Assembly: GCA_964581515.1 (NCBI GenBank)
Contig: CAZOOV010000011.1
Coordinates: forward strand, 1 to 64,000
From: JACJVV01 sp964581515
Lineage (GTDB): Archaea; Nanobdellota; Nanobdellia; Woesearchaeales; JACJVV01
Length of the DNA stretch: 64,000 bases
Reading direction: 5' to 3'
Made by a program: the position numbers and the translations under genes. Below are positions 60,225 through 64,000 of this stretch, piece by piece. Each line of letters starts with the position of its first letter. Position 1 is the stretch's first letter. The notes under the pieces are model-generated. The model saw only the letters and a list, made by a program, of their open reading frames with translations, ran no database searches and was not told where the DNA came from.

Positions 60225-61230
60225 GGTAATTCACCAAATATAATAAAAGTTCTTTTTCTTTTTTTCGTAGTGTTATTTTATTAATATCCTTTTTTGCAGC
60301 CTCAAGAAGGCTTTCGATAAGTTCTTGTGAATATTCAAGCGATCCTGATTTAACAATAATATCCCTTATTTTATCAATTTCTTTTATACTTAATTTATTT
60401 CCAATCTTATTATTGATATAAGAACTATTCGCTTTCACAATAAGTAAAGTCTTCTTTCCTTCGATAAGATCTGAAGCAACAGGCTTTCCAAGCAGTTTTT
60501 CATCACCAAACACACCAAGTATATCATCCCTAAGCTGAAATGCAAGACCCAGTTTAATACCAATTTTGTTAAGATCATTCAATTTTTGTTTAGATGCACC
60601 AGCAAGTAAAGCGCCCATCTTCATTGGACCAGCCATTGTATAATAAGCAGTCTTGTTCTGATGTATCTTCCTTATATAATCCTCATCAACATCATTAATT
60701 TCAGCAAGAACATCAAGATATTCGCCGTAGCATGTCTTTTTCACCATTGGTACCAATACTTCAAGCACTCTCATTTTTCGTTTCTCATCAAAAGAAGTAT
60801 TTTGAAGTGCTTCAAGTGCTAAACAAAATCCAATATCACCTGCAATGATAGCCAAAGAAGACCCGTATCCCTTACCATATTTCTTAGCAAGTGATATATG
60901 CATAGTAGAATTTCCTCGTCTCAAATCATCATTATCTATTATATCATCATGTATAAGGAGAAAAGCATGGATGATTTCAGTTGCAACTGCCGCTTTGACT
61001 GCTTCATTAATATTTTTACCACCACAACCAGTATATGCAATTGTCATCAAAAGTGGCCTAAGTCGTTTTCCACCTCTTAAGATGAACTCTTCAATATCAC
61101 ATATGACATCATAAATATCATCAGAAAAGCCTTTTGCTTCTTTTTTCTTTGATTTAAAGAATAATATAATCTCTTTCTCAATCTTTTCTTTATAATTATC
61201 AATTGTTTTCAAATCAACTATTCCAATCAA
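60205..61230 (-). CDS. Polyprenyl diphosphate synthase (GGPP/FPP synthase)
   Basis: 341 residues. Both Asp-rich motifs are visible: DDIID at 95-99 (LLIHDDIIDNDDLRRG) and FQLRDDILGVFGD, plus GGKRLRPLL and KTLL. It makes the isoprenoid chain for archaeal membrane lipids. The product length cannot be read. An insert-free core plus a longer C-terminus is typical of archaeal IdsA. The transglutaminase-like gene overlaps its 3' end. Confidence 0.94.
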   Translation of the reverse strand: MIGIVDLKTIDNYKEKIEKEIILFFKSKKKEAKGFSDDIYDVICDIEEFILRGGKRLRPLLMTIAYTGCGGKNINEAVKAAVATEIIHAFLLIHDDIIDNDDLRRGNSTMHISLAKKYGKGYGSSLAIIAGDIGFCLALEALQNTSFDEKRKMRVLEVLVPMVKKTCYGEYLDVLAEINDVDEDYIRKIHQNKTAYYTMAGPMKMGALLAGASKQKLNDLNKIGIKLGLAFQLRDDILGVFGDEKLLGKPVASDLIEGKKTLLIVKANSSYINNKIGNKLSIKEIDKIRDIIVKSGSLEYSQELIESLLEAAKKDINKITLRKKEKELLLYLVNYLGKRRS

Positions 61231-61246
61231 CTCCCTTTAAGTTTAT

Positions 61247-61334
61247 AAAAAGTCAGCTTTGCCTTATGAGGCGATGCCAGAGAAGAGTATTTACTATTCT
61301 CTGAGCATAATAGCGCCGTGCAAGCAGACTTTTT
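61247..61334. repeat. Dispersed hairpin repeat, copy C
   Basis: AAAAAGTCAGCTTTGCCT followed by TATGAGGCGATGCC on the left and ATAGCGCCGTGCAAGCAGAC with T-run on the right, with CAGAGAAGAGTA/TACTATTCTCTG as the inner hairpin. The outer AAAAAGTC/GACTTTTT and the GCCT-TATG-AGGC mini-hairpin match copies A and B; the inner stem is unrelated in sequence. It lies between the prenyl synthase and the RNA methyltransferase genes. Confidence 0.75.
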
Positions 61335-61373
61335 ACTTCCCTAAATCAAAATCATTATTATCAATAACTTTTT

Positions 61374-62363
61374 CTATCCTTTCTTCCTTATTTTAGATAC
61401 AAAAAAACCTTCTGTATGATTATCCTGTGGCCATATCCTTAAGCATTTGTTTACATCAGGATGATACTTATTGCCCTCAAACTCTTTTACAGGCTCAGAA
61501 CTGTTTATTGGTATATCAATATCCATCATCTCAGCATCGGAGAAATTTTCAAGTAGCCAGCTCACAACACCTTCATCTTCTTCTGGCTCATTTGAACATG
61601 TAGAATAAACCATAACTCCACCTGGCTTAAGTATGTTAAAAGCAGTACTGATTAATTTCTTCTGTGTTGCTGCAAGTCTTTGTACCATCTTTGGATTCCA
61701 CATCCTCAGTGTTCCTGGAGACTTACATATTGTTCCTGTACCAGAACAGGGAGCGTCTACAAGTATTTTATCAAATAAAATCCCACATTTTTCATACCAT
61801 TGTCCCCTCATAAGCGTTATTATTGTATTTGTGATACCCATTCTCTGAAGATTTATTCCAAGTGGTGCCAAACGTTGCCCTTCAATATCATTTGCAAACA
61901 AAAGCCCTTCATTATTCATCATGACTGCTATTTGTGTAGTCTTGCTTCCAGGTGAAGCGCACATATCAAGCACTCTATCTCCTGGCTTTGGATCAAGTGC
62001 GACAGGTGGAATCATAGATGAAGCTTCTTGTACATAGATATACCCTAGAGCGTGTTCAGTCAAATTACCAATATCCCTTCTTCCTGTTTTGACATTCTTT
62101 ATCCAAAAACCATCCTTATTCCAAGGTACTTGCTTTAGTTCCCAATCAGGACTAAGCCTTTTTTTGAGTTCAGCAGCAGTTATCTTCAATGTATTCACAC
62201 GCACAGCTTTTCTTGGAAAAGCTAAAGAATACTTCTTCCACTCCTCAAAATCAGTAAGAGCACTATATCGCTCAACAAATTTATCCTTGAATTCTAAAGA
62301 ATCCTTATTAGGAAACGGTTCTAATTCCATATTAATCAAAAAAGGCCCTCCATTAATAAGCAT
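61374..62363 (-). CDS. RsmB/NOP-type RNA m5C methyltransferase
   Basis: 329 residues (MLINGGPF start; 62330 is an alternative). SAM and catalytic motifs: VLDMCASPGSKTTQIA, FANDIEGQRLAPLG, VDAPCSGTGTICKSPG (Cys) and MVYSTCSNEPEEDEGVV (nucleophilic Cys). The N-terminal region (AVRVNTLKITAAELKKRL) is the NOL1-type pre-domain. No PUA domain. Target tRNA or rRNA position not known. A TATA-like GTTATAATC lies about 25 bp before 62363. Confidence 0.93.
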   Translation of the reverse strand: MLINGGPFLINMELEPFPNKDSLEFKDKFVERYSALTDFEEWKKYSLAFPRKAVRVNTLKITAAELKKRLSPDWELKQVPWNKDGFWIKNVKTGRRDIGNLTEHALGYIYVQEASSMIPPVALDPKPGDRVLDMCASPGSKTTQIAVMMNNEGLLFANDIEGQRLAPLGINLQRMGITNTIITLMRGQWYEKCGILFDKILVDAPCSGTGTICKSPGTLRMWNPKMVQRLAATQKKLISTAFNILKPGGVMVYSTCSNEPEEDEGVVSWLLENFSDAEMMDIDIPINSSEPVKEFEGNKYHPDVNKCLRIWPQDNHTEGFFVSKIRKKG

Positions 62364-62459
62364 TTTGAAATAATAGAGATTATAACAAGAAGCCAGAATC
62401 TGAACCCAGACAATGCAAAAGATTAAAAAGCCAATAATAACTACATCTATTGAGTTAAT

Positions 62460-63260
62460 ATGAGGAAACTAAGCACAATATTAACAGGAATCGCTTCAGG
62501 AATTCTTCTTGCATCTTCATCTAGCTATAGTGCAAGCACAAATCACCCAACGCATCCCTTACTTATGGATGCAAAAGAATGGCAGCCAGAGGATATGTCA
62601 ACATATGGATTGCATAAAAAGATGGGATTTGATATATCTGAGATAGATAGTATTGAAGAAGATACACGAAATGCATCATATATCATTAATGCAAAATTAC
62701 TGTTTGGAGACCTGAAGTTCAGATCATCAGATTTTGCACGTTGGCGTGGCATAGTTTTATCTGCAGATAGAAGATACAATCTAGAAACAGAGCTTCAATA
62801 CTCTACCAAGTTTGATGACAGCACAAAGTCAGAAGTGTCAGAAATATCTAAAGGAGATGATTTAAGATTATACAGAATTAAACCAAAAGCCAAAGATGAG
62901 ATTGAAGGCCTCTTATTATTAGTCACTAGAAAAGATAAGAATGGTTTTGACCAATTTATAGCTGCTTATTTGGATGATGATAAACCACCCTATGATATGA
63001 AAGGAAGCTCCTTTCTTAGTGATGATAAAGATGCAGCAATAGTTGTTAATGGAGCAAAAAATAGGATGGTCATAGATGGACGGATTAAGGCAACAATGCT
63101 TCCAGGAATACATCCTTATGTCGACGCACTAGCAGAAGAGATGACGTTAGAAGAAAACCCAGATTTCATCGAAGATGTAAGAAGGTCTTATATTGATCTG
63201 ATTAAGTATATTGTCAGAAAGCAACTTAAGGATGAAACAGGCACACTTTATGTAAAATGA
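62460..63260 (+). CDS. Secreted protein of an unrecognised paralogue pair
   Basis: 266 residues. Sec signal peptide (MRKLSTILTGIASGILLASSSSYSA). The mature part has DAKEWQPEDMSTYGLHKKMGFD, a conserved-looking LLFGDLKFRSSDFARWRGI, and LLLVTRKDKNGFDQFIAAYLDDD. All three segments recur in the next protein. No membrane anchor and no Cys pair. Overlaps the following gene by ATGA. No known family. Confidence 0.75.
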   Translation: MRKLSTILTGIASGILLASSSSYSASTNHPTHPLLMDAKEWQPEDMSTYGLHKKMGFDISEIDSIEEDTRNASYIINAKLLFGDLKFRSSDFARWRGIVLSADRRYNLETELQYSTKFDDSTKSEVSEISKGDDLRLYRIKPKAKDEIEGLLLLVTRKDKNGFDQFIAAYLDDDKPPYDMKGSSFLSDDKDAAIVVNGAKNRMVIDGRIKATMLPGIHPYVDALAEEMTLEENPDFIEDVRRSYIDLIKYIVRKQLKDETGTLYVK

Positions 63261-64000
63261 ACATAACAAAGGCTATCAAGACAGGAGCGTGCATTGCATT
63301 ATTGGCAAATACAGTCCTAAGCCAAGGAATCATTGACCCACAAGTTTTAGAAACAGACGCACAATGGAAACCAAGTGAACATAAATGGCCAATGGCTTAT
63401 AAGATTGGGGACACTATCGTTGGAGAAGATGATTCTAAGCTTGACAAGATAGTCAGGCAGAATGCACAGATGGCAGAATTGCTGGAATTAAAGAATATAT
63501 TTGGAGACTTTACTTTCAGGAGCAGTGACTGCGGATTCTGGAGATCAATAAGAGAATTGACAGAAAAAGCATACTCAGCCAAACCAAAACTATGGACAAC
63601 ACAGACAGTAGAAGACACTTCTACTCTCAAAAGCTGTGTCATGAGCAAGGAAGGGAAATTATATGATTGTTTCATCAACAAAGGCGATAACATACATCTA
63701 TACCATTTGATGTCAAAAGAGGATAAACCAACAGGATCACTAGCAATCATAACAAGAAAAAAACCAAATGGAGTTGATAGTTTTGTATGTGGATACCTTG
63801 ATGAAATTCATCCAGATAAAAAAGAGATAGAATATCTGACCACAAAAAGAGAAGTTTTCTTTGTTGATGGAAGAGCTGCAAGACAACAAGAAGGATTCAG
63901 TTATGTAGGGATAGTTGCCCAAAAATATAACTCTGAAAAAATCTGGCATGAATGGAATATAGGACGACCACATCTAATGGCAAAAGTACAAGATGATATA
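63257..64000 (+). CDS. Secreted protein, second paralogue of the pair, 3' end outside window
   Basis: At least 248 residues, frame open to the window end. Signal-like N-terminus MNITKAIKTGACIALLANTVLSQG. It shares DAQWKPSEHKWPMAYKIGD, IFGDFTFRSSDCGFWRSI and LAIITRKKPNGVDSFVCGYLDE with its upstream neighbour, so the pair arose by tandem duplication. Here extra Cys are present (SDCGFW, KSCVMS, YDCFIN). Translationally coupled to the first. Function unknown. Confidence 0.72.
   Translation, partial: MNITKAIKTGACIALLANTVLSQGIIDPQVLETDAQWKPSEHKWPMAYKIGDTIVGEDDSKLDKIVRQNAQMAELLELKNIFGDFTFRSSDCGFWRSIRELTEKAYSAKPKLWTTQTVEDTSTLKSCVMSKEGKLYDCFINKGDNIHLYHLMSKEDKPTGSLAIITRKKPNGVDSFVCGYLDEIHPDKKEIEYLTTKREVFFVDGRAARQQEGFSYVGIVAQKYNSEKIWHEWNIGRPHLMAKVQDDI

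Overview
The window is AT-rich archaeal DNA, most likely from a DPANN archaeon of the Woesearchaeota/Pacearchaeota type. Archaeal markers are clear: aRF1, L37Ae, Rpo12, KEOPS Pcc1, prefoldin beta, Orc1/Cdc6, TruD, GatE, archease and RtcB, UPF0147, a class III (pilin-like) signal peptide, TATA boxes about 28 bp upstream of start codons, and introns in all three tRNA genes. The phylum is inferred from overall style: many short single-TM surface proteins, an H1-like Lys/Ala/Pro protein, and compact forms of GatE and aRF1. It rests on no phylogeny.

Layout. 1-10.8 kb: a cell-surface block. It holds a thrombospondin-type-3-repeat protein running off the left edge, TatD and RsuA-type pseudouridine synthase genes, and an operon of a small winged-helix protein, a subtilisin-like protease and a 1400-residue lipoprotein. 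11-16 kb: archease and RtcB (RNA ligation) flanking two orphan membrane proteins and a 154-bp alternately foldable element. 17-25 kb: GatE without its GAD domain, two tandem hairpin repeats, a TPM/nucleotidyltransferase-like/LemA operon, and PPDK with a structured leader and a 10-N assembly gap. 25-33 kb: MscS channel, redoxin, a glycosidase-like protein, doubly interrupted tRNA-Arg(CCT), HAD phosphatase, Orc1/Cdc6 beside an AT-rich possible origin, and a frameshifted gene pair. 33-41 kb: GlyRS, an unlisted AbrB-type regulator with palindromic operators, an OB-fold protein, tRNA-Phe(GAA), the H1-like protein, a PIN/HTH pair, and a GTPase-DUF2073-Zn-ribbon operon matching the archaeal vesiculation (ArvABC) cluster. 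41-50.5 kb: citrate synthase, YchF and DRG GTPases, an ion transporter, and the conserved L37Ae-Rpo12-Pcc1-prefoldin-UPF0147 operon with tRNA-Pro(TGG) interrupted in its T-loop. 50.6-64 kb: aRF1 without its zinc minidomain, TruD, an isolated 42-codon ORF with a strong Shine-Dalgarno and a terminator, Sua5, phosphoglucose isomerase, membrane pyrophosphatase, prenyl synthase, an RNA m5C methyltransferase, and two tandem secreted paralogues running off the right edge.

Connections. RtcB and archease are the ligase and cofactor needed to join the exons of the intron-containing tRNAs seen here. PPDK, PGI, citrate synthase and the pyrophosphatase point to PPi-linked central carbon metabolism. A dispersed hairpin family (18884, 18990, 28178, 61247) with a conserved core and changing but complementary stems is unexplained by any gene. 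Several starts given here differ from the longest ORF because a Shine-Dalgarno or TATA box favours an internal start.
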